From positions 1 through 23,708 of the IMG/VR virus record IMGVR_UViG_3300020478_000070: a stretch of 23,708 nucleotides of DNA; one strand, written 5' to 3'. Under the pieces are notes generated by a model. It was not told the DNA's origin. It did no database searches and saw only the letters and a program-made list of their open reading frames with translations. The position numbers and the translations under genes are program-made. Positions 1 to 8,121 of the stretch are shown one piece after another (position 1 is the stretch's first letter; every line of letters begins with the position of its first letter). This stretch comes from a virus.

Positions 1-288
1 GGTTTGTGTAACAGAGGTGGTTGCCACTGCCACTACTGCTGTTGTTACAGCTGTTACCACTACCGCTGTTTCAGGTATTGGCATCTGTATATCTAATACA
101 GGAATTGTTAATTTAGGTGGCTCAGGTTCCTCAGTCGTAGGTTCCGCCTCAGTGTCCTTAGGACGCTCCAAATCGGCTGGGGGTACGATCATAGGTTTAT
201 AGGCTGGAACGTCCGCTGTAGGCGGTTTAAAGTACATCTGAGGGATATCTAATGCCTTGGGTAGGTCAGCACTAGGTATGTCTATCAT
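1..288 (-). CDS. Proline-rich protein with probable membrane segment, 5' part only
   Basis: The frame stays open from an ATG at 288 to the window edge, giving 96 codons with no stop. The ATG overlaps the stop of the preceding fibre-like gene as ATGA, so translation is probably coupled. The protein opens MIDIPSADLPKALDIPQMYF and then has many prolines and acidic residues in short PPAD, EPTTEEPEPP-type stretches up to about residue 65. From about residue 75 it becomes a run of Val, Ala and Thr (TAVVVTAVTTAVVAVATT), which looks like a membrane helix or fusion-like segment. I recall proteins of this design (Pro-rich stalk, then VTAATTAV-like hydrophobic segment) as conserved unknowns in cyanophages; that is memory, not a search. 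Function is unknown. The position after the fibre genes would fit a virion-associated or lysis-related membrane protein, but nothing here decides that. Confidence 0.7.
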   Translation of the reverse strand, partial: MIDIPSADLPKALDIPQMYFKPPTADVPAYKPMIVPPADLERPKDTEAEPTTEEPEPPKLTIPVLDIQMPIPETAVVVTAVTTAVVAVATTSVTQT

Positions 289-965
289 CCGATTGCTGTG
301 ATACCAACGCAGGGTACTTGTGTTATATCGGCGTTAGTTTGATCCCAATAAAATGTATTATTTATCCTTGCTTCATTTCCACTTCCATATCTTCTACCCA
401 TAACTTTAATAGTTTTAGCAGTATTCCATGCATCTATCCTACCAGTATCATTATCAGTAATACCACCTATATTGATACCCCATTTGAAGACCATTGATGG
501 GTTAGCATCTTCACCATTAGCATGATGATACTGAGATTTTCTGGAATGTGTAATATCATTACCATCGAAATTCAGTTTATAATGGATTAAATGGGAACCA
601 CTATTACCAGTAGCATTATTAGCTGAGAAATGAAATTCATAAATAACTTGTTTCGTTCCAGTTGGAGGATTATAAGATATTTCTGAACCTTCAAACGTAG
701 TATGTGTATCACTAAGTGTTTGAGAACCAGTTACATTAGTAACCGTTATATCCCCATTTGCTGTTGCTATAGTTGAACCATCAGCAGGAGTAAAAAATTG
801 TTCTATAATATATCTACCAGAGGAGATATTATTAGTACCATTAACAGTAAGATTACCATTTATTGTGGTATTACCTTTTAATGTGGTATTACCTGAAGCA
901 TCTAATGATATAGCATCAGAAGAAGCTCCAGTTTGACGTATGTCATCAACTTTTAATCTGCTCAT
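285..965 (-). CDS. Tail fibre-like protein, 226 aa
   Basis: This gene starts MSRLKVDDIRQTGASSDAIS, a short adaptor-like beginning often seen in cyanophage fibre proteins. It continues with a strand-turn repeat around residues 22-50 (LDASGNTTLKGNTTINGNLTVNG), which suggests a trimeric beta-structured shaft. The remainder (about residues 52-226) looks like a beta-sandwich head, with VIYEFHFSANN and a later SHLIHYKLNFDGNDIT strand pair, and lacks the LMEI-type ending of the four related fibre genes nearby. It overlaps the gene before it by four bases and the gene after it by four bases. I infer a receptor-binding or decoration role from composition and location. No catalytic motif is visible, and a chaperone role cannot be excluded. 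Confidence 0.65.
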   Translation of the reverse strand: MSRLKVDDIRQTGASSDAISLDASGNTTLKGNTTINGNLTVNGTNNISSGRYIIEQFFTPADGSTIATANGDITVTNVTGSQTLSDTHTTFEGSEISYNPPTGTKQVIYEFHFSANNATGNSGSHLIHYKLNFDGNDITHSRKSQYHHANGEDANPSMVFKWGINIGGITDNDTGRIDAWNTAKTIKVMGRRYGSGNEARINNTFYWDQTNADITQVPCVGITAIG

Positions 966-1633
966 GCTCCTACCTCCATCAATGTTATATGTTGTGATGT
1001 TCTAGTATTATAATTACCATCAGCAGTATTACCATTACCACCTAAAATTATTGTATAAGCACTACTATTAGGAGTACCAAGCTGTATTTTATAAGTTAAT
1101 GTATCTCCAGCTGTATAAGTAGGTGTATCTAAATATGTACCAGAAATATTATCCTGTGTATAATAATGAGGTCCAGTAGCAGCATAATAAGAGAAAAATC
1201 CTCTTTCTCTACTTCCAGCAGCATCACCTCTATTAATTTCAGTACTATCACGGAACATTTTACCACCTGCATGAGTGTTACCAGCACTAATATTTATAGA
1301 ATAATTTACTAGAACTTTACTCCCTGCATTTGGTAATGTTATCTTACAACACCATATACTACCAGCTCCTGCTTGATCTGTTCCTGGAATATCTGTATAT
1401 GAAGCTGTACCAGTTTGACTATAAACATCAGTCTTTTCAGACATAACGACTTGTAAGATTTTACCACCATCTAATGTAGCAAATTCTAATTCACCTGCAG
1501 TCCCACTATTTTTTAAATATTGATTTGCACTTCCATTACTTGTTGGTAGTGTAAGTGTATTACTACCTGCAGTTGCTGGTGCTGATAATTCAACATAACC
1601 AGACGTACCTGATAATTTAACTTTTCCTGTCAT
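962..1633 (-). CDS. Short fibre-like protein of the LMEI-ending family, 223 aa
   Basis: This is one of four neighbouring genes that share a C-terminal domain. Markers of that domain here are GGKILQVVMSEKTDVYS (about residues 56-72), ITLPNAGSKVLVNYSINIS (about 98-116), a later YLDTPTY-TLTYKIQLG strand pair, and the final residues HITLMEVGA. The N-terminal part (residues 1-55) has LPTSNGSANQYLKNSGTAG, closely matching the gene at 3973-4701. The protein is rich in Gly, Ser, Thr and Asn, with no membrane segment or enzymatic signature. It follows the previous gene with a one-base TAATG-type overlap. The likely role is a tail fibre or fibre-tip receptor-binding subunit. This is inferred from the fibre-like modules and from lying downstream of the gp17 homologue. 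Confidence 0.7.
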   Translation of the reverse strand: MTGKVKLSGTSGYVELSAPATAGSNTLTLPTSNGSANQYLKNSGTAGELEFATLDGGKILQVVMSEKTDVYSQTGTASYTDIPGTDQAGAGSIWCCKITLPNAGSKVLVNYSINISAGNTHAGGKMFRDSTEINRGDAAGSRERGFFSYYAATGPHYYTQDNISGTYLDTPTYTAGDTLTYKIQLGTPNSSAYTIILGGNGNTADGNYNTRTSQHITLMEVGA

Positions 1634-2223
1634 TATTTAATCTCCGATACAATTAAAGTAGAGACGTTTCTACCACCAGATGAACTATCATTACCAGTAT
1701 GTGGTCTATTTAGATAAGCCGTATAAGCACCTTCTATTTTAAATTGTGCTTTAAAAGTTATAGTAGATGTTGTTGCAGGAGAATGTACACCAATAAAAGT
1801 TGTAGGTTGGAAGCACCAATTATCAGTATTGGTGGATACTCCATACAAGTTTCCAAACTGTGTCTCACTATTAGATGTTTGTAATGAGGTACTAGTTAAA
1901 TCAGTTAAAGCACTTGTTGTCCCACCTATCTCTTTTACAATTCTAGCCCAAGAATAATTCTCATGTGAAACTATACATAATGTAGATAGAATTAAAATTT
2001 TTGAATCAGTTGATGAAGGTGTTATATCAACAGAAAGACCAGCAATATCTGTAAAAGTATTTATACTGGAAAAAGTTGCAACATCTGTTTTGGTGGCATA
2101 TTTCGTTTGAAGTGTTTCTCCAAGTTTAATAGCAGTTGCTAAATCATCAGCAGTTACTGATTGATCTGGATAACCTCCTGCGGGAATCCCTGTGATCCCG
2201 CTACCACTTATTGTTACTGGCAT
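1633..2223 (-). CDS. Short fibre-like protein of the LMEI-ending family, 196 aa
   Basis: This is the shortest member of the four-gene set. The N-terminus (MPVTISGSGITGIPAGGYPD) differs from its siblings and contains the QSVTADDLATAIKLGE segment typical of phage fibre shafts. The shared domain follows, with LQTKYATKTDVATFSS (about residues 38-53), LSVDITPSSTDSKILILSTL (about 63-82), and an ending STLIVSEIK in place of the LMEI form. It lies directly next to the start of the following gene. A receptor-binding or host-range role is inferred. The divergent N-terminus suggests that the attachment part and the head domain have been exchanged independently. Confidence 0.7.
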   Translation of the reverse strand: MPVTISGSGITGIPAGGYPDQSVTADDLATAIKLGETLQTKYATKTDVATFSSINTFTDIAGLSVDITPSSTDSKILILSTLCIVSHENYSWARIVKEIGGTTSALTDLTSTSLQTSNSETQFGNLYGVSTNTDNWCFQPTTFIGVHSPATTSTITFKAQFKIEGAYTAYLNRPHTGNDSSSGGRNVSTLIVSEIK

Positions 2224-2991
2224 TTATATCACCGTCCATGTGTGTGTAGAGCCAATTGTAACAGTTTTAGTGGCGGCTATTGTTACGGGTCCGATTGTCA
2301 TTGCATTTATATTATTTGTAGTTCCGTTATCTCCAATAGAATAATCTTCAGTTATTTCATTAGAGTTTTCCCAAAACATTTTATCAGTACCACCACCTTT
2401 AGCAGATGCAACATCACTCCAAGCTAGATTTCCAGCTGCATCACTTGTTAAAGCTTGTCCACTAGAAGTAGCATCAGCTGCAGGAAGTTTCCAAATTAGT
2501 TGTGTACCTGAAGGTAAGGATGAGCCTACGCTACTGAACCCAACATAATCAGCCTCTACATTCCCACAGAATTTCATACTGCAAGGTCCAGCAGTAGTAC
2601 CACTTAGTAAAACACCATCAGACTGTAAATAACCAGCACTTGTTCCAGTTCCTGAAGTCCCTGGACCTAACCAAGTGAATGAAGTTCCTTGACCAGTTGC
2701 ATAAAATGCTGGAGTGTCAAGACGTCCACTATTAGAATTATACTTTAAACCTGTATTAGTCTTAGGTGCTTGATCACCTGTATCATCTGTAGTAAATACA
2801 GGGTAACAGTCTGTATCTGTACCCTCATTAGTAACTGGAATAGTTGAAGTATTTACTGTATCCCACTCAGGTGCTCCACCATCTACATTCTTTAGGAACT
2901 TACCAGCATCGCTAGTAGTTCCATTTTCAAAATCCTCTAACTTTATAGAAGCATCCTTAAGACCTTTAGTACCGACTTCGGTTAAAGCCAT
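2224..2991 (-). CDS. Tail fibre-like protein, 255 aa
   Basis: The start is well supported: AGGAGG lies five bases before the ATG, the best ribosome-binding site in this fibre block. The N-terminus (MALTEVGTKGLKDASIKLED) resembles cyanophage fibre adaptors. The middle is Gly/Ser/Thr-rich and contains a fibre-type segment SGQALTSDAAGNLAWSDV at about residues 177-194. The last 45 residues (NSNEITEDYSIGDNG through IGPVTIAATKTVTIGSTHTW) match in pattern the C-terminus of the gp17-like fibre at 5936-8092, where the sequence is SVGPITVNGTVTVNGRWVV. This closing module, ending in a Trp-containing strand, is common in marine phage fibres and may form a trimer cap. The function is therefore probably a secondary fibre, and no enzyme motif is seen. 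Confidence 0.7.
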   Translation of the reverse strand: MALTEVGTKGLKDASIKLEDFENGTTSDAGKFLKNVDGGAPEWDTVNTSTIPVTNEGTDTDCYPVFTTDDTGDQAPKTNTGLKYNSNSGRLDTPAFYATGQGTSFTWLGPGTSGTGTSAGYLQSDGVLLSGTTAGPCSMKFCGNVEADYVGFSSVGSSLPSGTQLIWKLPAADATSSGQALTSDAAGNLAWSDVASAKGGGTDKMFWENSNEITEDYSIGDNGTTNNINAMTIGPVTIAATKTVTIGSTHTWTVI

Positions 2992-2996
2992 TTATT

Positions 2997-3002
2997 CCTC
3001 CT
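2997..3002 (-). promoter_or_regulatory. Strong Shine-Dalgarno site for the 255-aa fibre gene
   Basis: The minus strand reads AGGAGG followed by AATAA and then ATG, a full anti-16S match at ideal spacing. Most neighbouring genes lack such a site and instead start inside the previous stop codon. This suggests that translation is re-initiated independently here, after the 111-aa gene. Confidence 0.75.
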
Positions 3003-3336
3003 ATGGTTTAGGATATTTATCTTTTGTGGCTTTGATTGCTGTGGCAAAACCTCCACTGGTGGTTAAAGTTCCAGCTACAATATCTTTATAAAGTAAGTCG
3101 AGCTGGTCTCCTATTGGTAGATAGACTGTATCTTGTGAAGACCCAGGGAATGCTCCTACTCTATCTTTTTTATATTTAACAGCAGCAGCTTCGTTATCCA
3201 AAGCTGTACGTGCTGTATTGATTTTTGAAATCTCTAAGGTAATTTTATTACCATCTTTATCAAACGCTCCATGCCCATCATCAATGGAACAAGCGTTTGG
3301 ATAAGCTCTTCTGATTGCTTCGTGATCTAATGCCAT
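3001..3336 (-). CDS. Conserved cyanophage small protein, 111 aa (IGDQLDLLY / KDKYPKP type)
   Basis: This 111-residue protein ends with the pattern YLPIGDQLDLLYKDI followed by FATAIKATKDKYPKP. I recognise that pattern as a recurrent C-terminal signature of small proteins encoded among tail fibre genes of marine phages. The N-terminal half (MALDHEAIRRAYPNACSIDD, then EISKINTARTALDNE) is probably alpha-helical. No signal peptide or membrane segment is present. Its place between two fibre-like genes suggests a fibre assembly or attachment role, but its biochemical function is not known to me. Only 25 bases separate it from the upstream fibre gene. Confidence 0.7.
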   Translation of the reverse strand: MALDHEAIRRAYPNACSIDDGHGAFDKDGNKITLEISKINTARTALDNEAAAVKYKKDRVGAFPGSSQDTVYLPIGDQLDLLYKDIVAGTLTTSGGFATAIKATKDKYPKP

Positions 3337-3361
3337 GATTAAAAATAAGTGTTAAAATTAA

Positions 3362-3973
3362 TTACGCTACTACTTCCATAAGGATTAATGAAGAAGTTGT
3401 CCGTTGCTTCGCTGTATTATCACTATCATTTATAGTTCTATTTACATAAATAGCATTAGAACTATCAGGATCCATATCTTGAACTGCATAAGTATGCGTT
3501 CCAGTACCAGGAGTATCTAAATAATTAAATACAAGTGATCCTGGGTAGTCATCGTGTGGTTGAAGTGCAACAGTTCCTACAGTCCTACTTCCTGCATCAG
3601 TTGCTTGAGAAATTTTTGTTGAACCTCTTACTAAGTTAAGAACATGTCCTCCGTAACTACTTCCACAAGTTGCTTGAACTTGTGCCATAATTAACACTTT
3701 ATTAGAAGCAGAAGTCATTGTAATTGATTGTTCTAATCCAGGGATAGTTGTGGAAGTACTATCAGATGTTCTTGTATAAGAATCGCTTTTAAATGCTTGA
3801 AGAACTTGGATAACTGTACCAGGACAAGCTAATTTCTTTTCAGGTACTGTTAAAGTCTCAGTTACTGTTAAATCCTTAGCTACTGTTACATTACCCGTAC
3901 CAGCTAATGTTATATTCGCTGGTCCTGCTGTATTCCCTGAATGTGTCAGGGTATCTACGATTATTTCACTCAT
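3362..3973 (-). CDS. Short fibre-like protein of the LMEI-ending family, 203 aa
   Basis: The N-terminus is MSEIIVDTLTHSGNTAGPAN followed by a strand repeat (NVTVAKDLTVTETLTVPEKK), a typical beta-helical shaft pattern. From about residue 50 comes the shared head domain, with GTVIQVLQAFKSDSYTRTS, then LEQSITMTSASNKVLIMAQV, then YLDTPGTGTHTYAVQ, ending SSLILMEVVA. The pattern (LQV..K.D, then ITxxSxxSKxLI, then LDTPGT-TY, then LMEV) repeats in the neighbours. It overlaps the previous stop by one base (TAATG). It is inferred to be a receptor-binding fibre subunit. A structural search would be needed to decide whether the head is lectin-like or C1q/TNF-like. Confidence 0.72.
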   Translation of the reverse strand: MSEIIVDTLTHSGNTAGPANITLAGTGNVTVAKDLTVTETLTVPEKKLACPGTVIQVLQAFKSDSYTRTSDSTSTTIPGLEQSITMTSASNKVLIMAQVQATCGSSYGGHVLNLVRGSTKISQATDAGSRTVGTVALQPHDDYPGSLVFNYLDTPGTGTHTYAVQDMDPDSSNAIYVNRTINDSDNTAKQRTTSSLILMEVVA

Positions 3974-4701
3974 TATGATTCAATCTCCATTAAAGTTAGT
4001 GTAGATATTGAAACCCATGAAAAGTCAGTATCTTGTGATGTCTGTTGTGAATTAGTATTCACGTATGTTGTATGAACACCACTGTTGTCTGCAATGTTAC
4101 CAAAATAAACCTTATAAGTAAGGTCTACTACTGAACCACTACCTCCAAAAGGATCATCTAAATATGTACCTGCCAAAGTGAATGCACCTTCATAATCTGT
4201 ATACGAACCACCACTAGGGTTAGCCGGACACATTTTAGCTACCCGCCTTCTGTTAGAACCGCTTTGGTTCCCTGCGGATGTCATAACTTCTGTACCTCCA
4301 GCAGGAGTTCTACTAATTCCTATACCTGAATATCTAGTAGTAGAATGTAAGGATACATCGTACATAATAAGAATTTTACTATTAACACTAGCAGGAGTTA
4401 GAGTTAAACTTAATCCTGTTACCAAGGTTCCCCAAGTATGAAATTTAAGAGCATCACTAGCACCAGTTGTATCTGCTGTAGTTGATTGACCATCTTTTTG
4501 AGATGCCGATTTAACTTGTAGAATCTTTCCACCTTGATCTGTTCCCCATCCAAGGTTTTTGTTACCATCAGTTTTTAAATACTGTCCTGCTGAACCATCA
4601 GCATTAGGTAATACAAAAACACTATTTTCTGATGTACTAGCAGCTCCTTTTAAAGAAGTTGAACCTCCACCAGATGTTGCAGTTATTTTAATTTCTGCCA
4701 T
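3973..4701 (-). CDS. Short fibre-like protein of the LMEI-ending family, 242 aa
   Basis: This is the longest of the four related proteins. The N-terminal 55 residues include FVLPNADGSAGQYLKTDG, nearly the same arrangement as in the 962-1633 gene (LPTSNGSANQYLKNSG). The shared domain follows, with GGKILQVKSASQKDGQSTT at about residues 57-75, LSLTLTPASVNSKILIMYDV at about 98-117, YLDDPFG later, and the ending ISTLTLMEIES. Start and stop codons of adjacent genes overlap by one base on both sides, so the block is translationally coupled. Composition (Gly, Ser, Thr, Asn) and lack of catalytic motifs fit a fibre subunit. Confidence 0.72.
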   Translation of the reverse strand: MAEIKITATSGGGSTSLKGAASTSENSVFVLPNADGSAGQYLKTDGNKNLGWGTDQGGKILQVKSASQKDGQSTTADTTGASDALKFHTWGTLVTGLSLTLTPASVNSKILIMYDVSLHSTTRYSGIGISRTPAGGTEVMTSAGNQSGSNRRRVAKMCPANPSGGSYTDYEGAFTLAGTYLDDPFGGSGSVVDLTYKVYFGNIADNSGVHTTYVNTNSQQTSQDTDFSWVSISTLTLMEIES

Positions 4702-5936
4702 TAGTAATTAACTCCTATTCCATGAATTTCAGTTACTAGAGATCCATCAGTTTGTCCAAGAAACTCTGCTTTATATTTAACTTGAGTTCCTGCTGTACAA
4801 TTTGTTTCGCCTAAATAAACTGTTTTAACACCTGTACTGAAATCTGACCCAGCTGTATAACTCACTGCTTCAGTCCAACTTGAACCATTATCACAAGTAA
4901 AATAGATTTTAAAGTCAGTTCCAGGTGTTGCAGTACCAGACACATTTTTATATGTTACAACTCCACTTACCTTCTCTCTTGAAGATGAAGCTGTATTAAG
5001 TGTACTAATTACAGAACTAGTACCACTTGATACTGGATTTTCGTTTCCTAATCTATATGATAAGCCACTCCATGAGCTAGCCCAACCTCCAGTACCACCA
5101 GCATGTAAAGCTAGAGTATTTGTATTGGTTTCATTTACATCAGCTCCACTTGCATCTGTACCATTAGAAGCACCTACAAGAGTTCCAGTTTCTCTAGACC
5201 CAGCATAGGCTCGAAAAACACCTGAAGCATCTCTTGTTATAGTTATTAGTTGGTTAGCACCTTGTAAAGCACTACCACTATTTGCAAGTGTATAAGGTCC
5301 ACTTCCATCCATTTTACTGCCTTGAGCATAGCCCCAGCTGGTTCCTGCACCTACATGGAATGCACCATAAGCACCCCAATTACCTGCACTAACCCAAGCT
5401 CCAACTCTCCAACCACTCGTTGCAGTTGCAACAGAATCATCTGGAGTTGTACCTATATCTAATGAAGCTGTCCAAAATCCAAGATAAGGACCATAAGCAT
5501 CACTACCATTAGTAGCTCTAACTTCAACCATTCCATCAAAAGTTAATGGTGTAGTAGATCTTAAAGTGATACCATTACCATCAGAGTAATAAGCATTAGT
5601 ATTAGTAAAAGTTCCATCCCCTGCTGAGTTAAAAGACTGAGGTACTAGCCAGTTATCAGCTGTTGTATTAGTCCATGCTCCACTATCATCCCAAGTAGCA
5701 TCACCATAAGGACCGATACATTCGGTAGTTGTATGTTTCTTTGCACTAGTTGAAGAGCCTATACCTGAATCTGATTCAAATTGATCTATAAAACTATTAT
5801 TTAAATTATATGCAGTTCTATTAGATTCAACTGCTATTTGTAAAGAAGTTTTAGCAAGATCTCGTCGGATGCTTCCTAAATAATCTTCTGTCGAAGTACG
5901 AATAGTTCCCGCACCTCCATCAAAAATTAATGCCAT
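4701..5936 (-). CDS. Tail fibre-like protein, possible lectin-like domain, 411 aa
   Basis: The gene begins immediately at the end of the gp17-like fibre with a one-base overlap. Residues 1-65 (MALIFDGGAGTIRTSTEDYL, later SFIDQFESDSGI) look like an attachment segment. Residues about 80-295 are rich in Trp, Gly and Ser with alternating strands, and resemble a concanavalin-type beta-sandwich in overall texture. This is an impression, not a domain hit. The last 90 residues (GTATPGTDFKIYFTCDNG, SYTAGSDFSTG, QVKYKAEFLG) look like a second beta domain common in phage fibres, in which a data strand is followed by a KYKAEF strand. A glycan-binding role on the host surface is inferred. It is not similar to the four LMEI-ending genes. 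Confidence 0.65.
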   Translation of the reverse strand: MALIFDGGAGTIRTSTEDYLGSIRRDLAKTSLQIAVESNRTAYNLNNSFIDQFESDSGIGSSTSAKKHTTTECIGPYGDATWDDSGAWTNTTADNWLVPQSFNSAGDGTFTNTNAYYSDGNGITLRSTTPLTFDGMVEVRATNGSDAYGPYLGFWTASLDIGTTPDDSVATATSGWRVGAWVSAGNWGAYGAFHVGAGTSWGYAQGSKMDGSGPYTLANSGSALQGANQLITITRDASGVFRAYAGSRETGTLVGASNGTDASGADVNETNTNTLALHAGGTGGWASSWSGLSYRLGNENPVSSGTSSVISTLNTASSSREKVSGVVTYKNVSGTATPGTDFKIYFTCDNGSSWTEAVSYTAGSDFSTGVKTVYLGETNCTAGTQVKYKAEFLGQTDGSLVTEIHGIGVNY

Positions 5937-8092
5937 TAGCTAACCACCCAACGTCCGTTTACAGTTACAGTGCCATTTACTGTTATGGGTCCGACACTGT
6001 GTACACCCTTTCCTGCAGCAACTGTATATGTTCCTGCTGATATTTCATCATCATTTTCATAACCACAACCATCTAGAGTTGTAGGGTCTGTAACTATTCC
6101 TGTTAAATTTGAACCGTCACCATGAAATGAAGTAGCGACACATTGACCGCTAATAATTGAACCAGTATTAGATGTTTCAAATCGTTTTACATTATTATAA
6201 TATAATTCAACACTATCAGTATCGGTTGCAATAATATACTGATTACCAGCGGTACTCTGTAGTAATATTTGATTATCACCTTGTATAAACAAGGATCCAG
6301 TACCTACATCTTTTATATATGAGTTAGAAGCATCATGAGAAATTGTTAAATCACTACCAGTACCCCAAGCAGCACTTACATTATCGTCAAATTGAACTGC
6401 ATTAGAACCACCTACGCCAGCTGGGACATCTGCCCATACAACGTCAGCTCCAGTACCTTGTGTCTTTAAATATTGACCTGATGTACCTGCAGGTAAATTA
6501 GTCCATGCATCTACACCTGTACCAACAATAACATCACCTTGATCTATAGATAAATCTGTCTTAGCTGCTGTAACTGAGTTATCGTTAGGGACTAGTAATT
6601 GAGTACCTGTACCTATTTGAACTACAAATACTTGAGAGTTAGCAGGAGGGGGATCACAGAATTTAATAGTACTCGATGTTGGTATATAGAAACCTTCTTG
6701 AGTTCCATCAAATGTACCAGTGTTTGGTTTCTGTATTACACCATTTAAACTTACTATACATTGTAATGCAGTTGTAACTGTTGCTGCAGATCCAGTAGGA
6801 GATACACCTATTTTTAAATCAAAGGTATCATCTGAAGTACCATTAAAGGTAGCAGCAACACTTGTACCAGTATTAGCTAAAGTTAAGAATTTATAATCAC
6901 CTGTTGCTGTAACTTCACCCCATGAAGTCCCATCATAGACCTTCATCTTACCAGCATCCTTGTCAAAACAAAGATCACCTTCATCTAAAGAATCACTAGG
7001 TTCACCTTCAGTAACACGATATCTAGCGGCAAAATCATTCATATCATTACTTAGACTTAAGACGTCACCGTCTTTAGCTAAGAACTTATAGAATGTATAT
7101 GTATGAGCAGTAGTTGTAGTCTGTACCAGCATTGAATAATTAGCTGATAATGTAGACCCAGCATCTGTTGGAATATCTGTTATTGTTACAGACCCACCAC
7201 CTGACCTTGTACCGTTTGTACTTGTACCAGCAGTAACAGTAAGATCTAGTGGATTTGTAATACTTAAGACAGTACCAGCATTCTCCTTTGGATCAGGATG
7301 TGCATCAGGAAAACTATCTTTATTAGCTACAACTCTAAAACCACCAACAGAGTTTACAACATCAGCTACGTGATCTGCAACTGCTTTAGATGTAGGTAGT
7401 TTTACATCACTTGTAGAAGTTAGACTGGTTTCTGTATCAGATATATTTGCAATCTGTACAGCATTATCTTGAATAGTAGTAGCACCTGCATTATCAATAT
7501 GTACATCACCTGTTAAAGCCGTAGCAGTAGGGATGTTACTAACATTTCCTAGCAGTACTTTACCAGAATCAATAGTTGCTAGTTTTGTATGTGCAATAGC
7601 AGCATCAGTTTTAATATGAGCATTAATTATTGAATCATCTTGGATCTTAGCAGTTGTTACAGCTCCGTCTTCGATATCCTCACTATAGACAGGCTGTTCT
7701 CTTTCTTCATCAAGTGCAAATAATGTATGTTCATATATATCATTCAAAGCATTTGCTTTAATAGCTGAACCCGCTTGGAATACATGCCGTCTATTTGCTG
7801 GGGATGTTACTTGAGTATCACGATATACTCTTACTGTAACTCCAGTTTTAGGAGCACCCGTCGATTCCTGTACAACAGTATCAATACTTGTATTATTGAA
7901 TTCTATTGAAGCAGGACTAGCAATAACATCATATTTAGTTGTAGCTTGAGTTACTCCATTTAGAGCAACCTTAACTTCTGAGTTTGTCTTAGAAGTTGTA
8001 TCAGTTGATTCAATTGTTTCAAAGGAATAGGTGAAGATCTTATCACTCCCATTAGGAGCACCTCCACCGTTATCCGTATATGTAGTTGCCAT
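5936..8092 (-). CDS. Tail fibre protein, T7 gp17-like, 718 aa
   Basis: Residues 1 to about 150 match the phage T7 tail-fibre N-terminal domain that anchors the fibre to the tail. Visible marks are FTYSFETIES near residue 23, VALNGVTQATTKYDVIA near 46, TVRVYRDTQ near 86, and FQAGSAIKANALNDIYEHTL near 105-124. The shaft then carries repeated DGAVTTAKIQDDSI-type turns. Around residues 530-680 is a module common in marine phage structural proteins (SNAVQFDDN, DLTISHDASNSYIKDVGTGS, SVELYYNNVKRFETS, SFHGDGSNLTGI). The final 45 residues end in the SVGPITVNGTVTVNGRWVV cap. T7 gp17 is 553 aa, so this fibre is longer in shaft and head. It lies just after the gp16-like gene, as in T7. The C-terminal end is the probable host-range determinant. 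Confidence 0.88.
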   Translation of the reverse strand: MATTYTDNGGGAPNGSDKIFTYSFETIESTDTTSKTNSEVKVALNGVTQATTKYDVIASPASIEFNNTSIDTVVQESTGAPKTGVTVRVYRDTQVTSPANRRHVFQAGSAIKANALNDIYEHTLFALDEEREQPVYSEDIEDGAVTTAKIQDDSIINAHIKTDAAIAHTKLATIDSGKVLLGNVSNIPTATALTGDVHIDNAGATTIQDNAVQIANISDTETSLTSTSDVKLPTSKAVADHVADVVNSVGGFRVVANKDSFPDAHPDPKENAGTVLSITNPLDLTVTAGTSTNGTRSGGGSVTITDIPTDAGSTLSANYSMLVQTTTTAHTYTFYKFLAKDGDVLSLSNDMNDFAARYRVTEGEPSDSLDEGDLCFDKDAGKMKVYDGTSWGEVTATGDYKFLTLANTGTSVAATFNGTSDDTFDLKIGVSPTGSAATVTTALQCIVSLNGVIQKPNTGTFDGTQEGFYIPTSSTIKFCDPPPANSQVFVVQIGTGTQLLVPNDNSVTAAKTDLSIDQGDVIVGTGVDAWTNLPAGTSGQYLKTQGTGADVVWADVPAGVGGSNAVQFDDNVSAAWGTGSDLTISHDASNSYIKDVGTGSLFIQGDNQILLQSTAGNQYIIATDTDSVELYYNNVKRFETSNTGSIISGQCVATSFHGDGSNLTGIVTDPTTLDGCGYENDDEISAGTYTVAAGKGVHSVGPITVNGTVTVNGRWVVS

Positions 8093-8121
8093 GTTTGTAT
8101 GTTATTAGTTATGGCGGGTGG

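Noticed and set aside
4-60. Short near-repeats of GTT/ACT/GCT triplets near the left edge
   Set aside because: They follow from the Val-Thr-Ala coding stretch of the minus-strand gene and are not a separate repeat or CRISPR-like array.
17-202. Plus-strand open frame of Val/Thr/Ala repeats
   Set aside because: It is the antisense image of the Pro-rich/Val-Thr protein on the minus strand; all well-supported genes in the window are on the minus strand.
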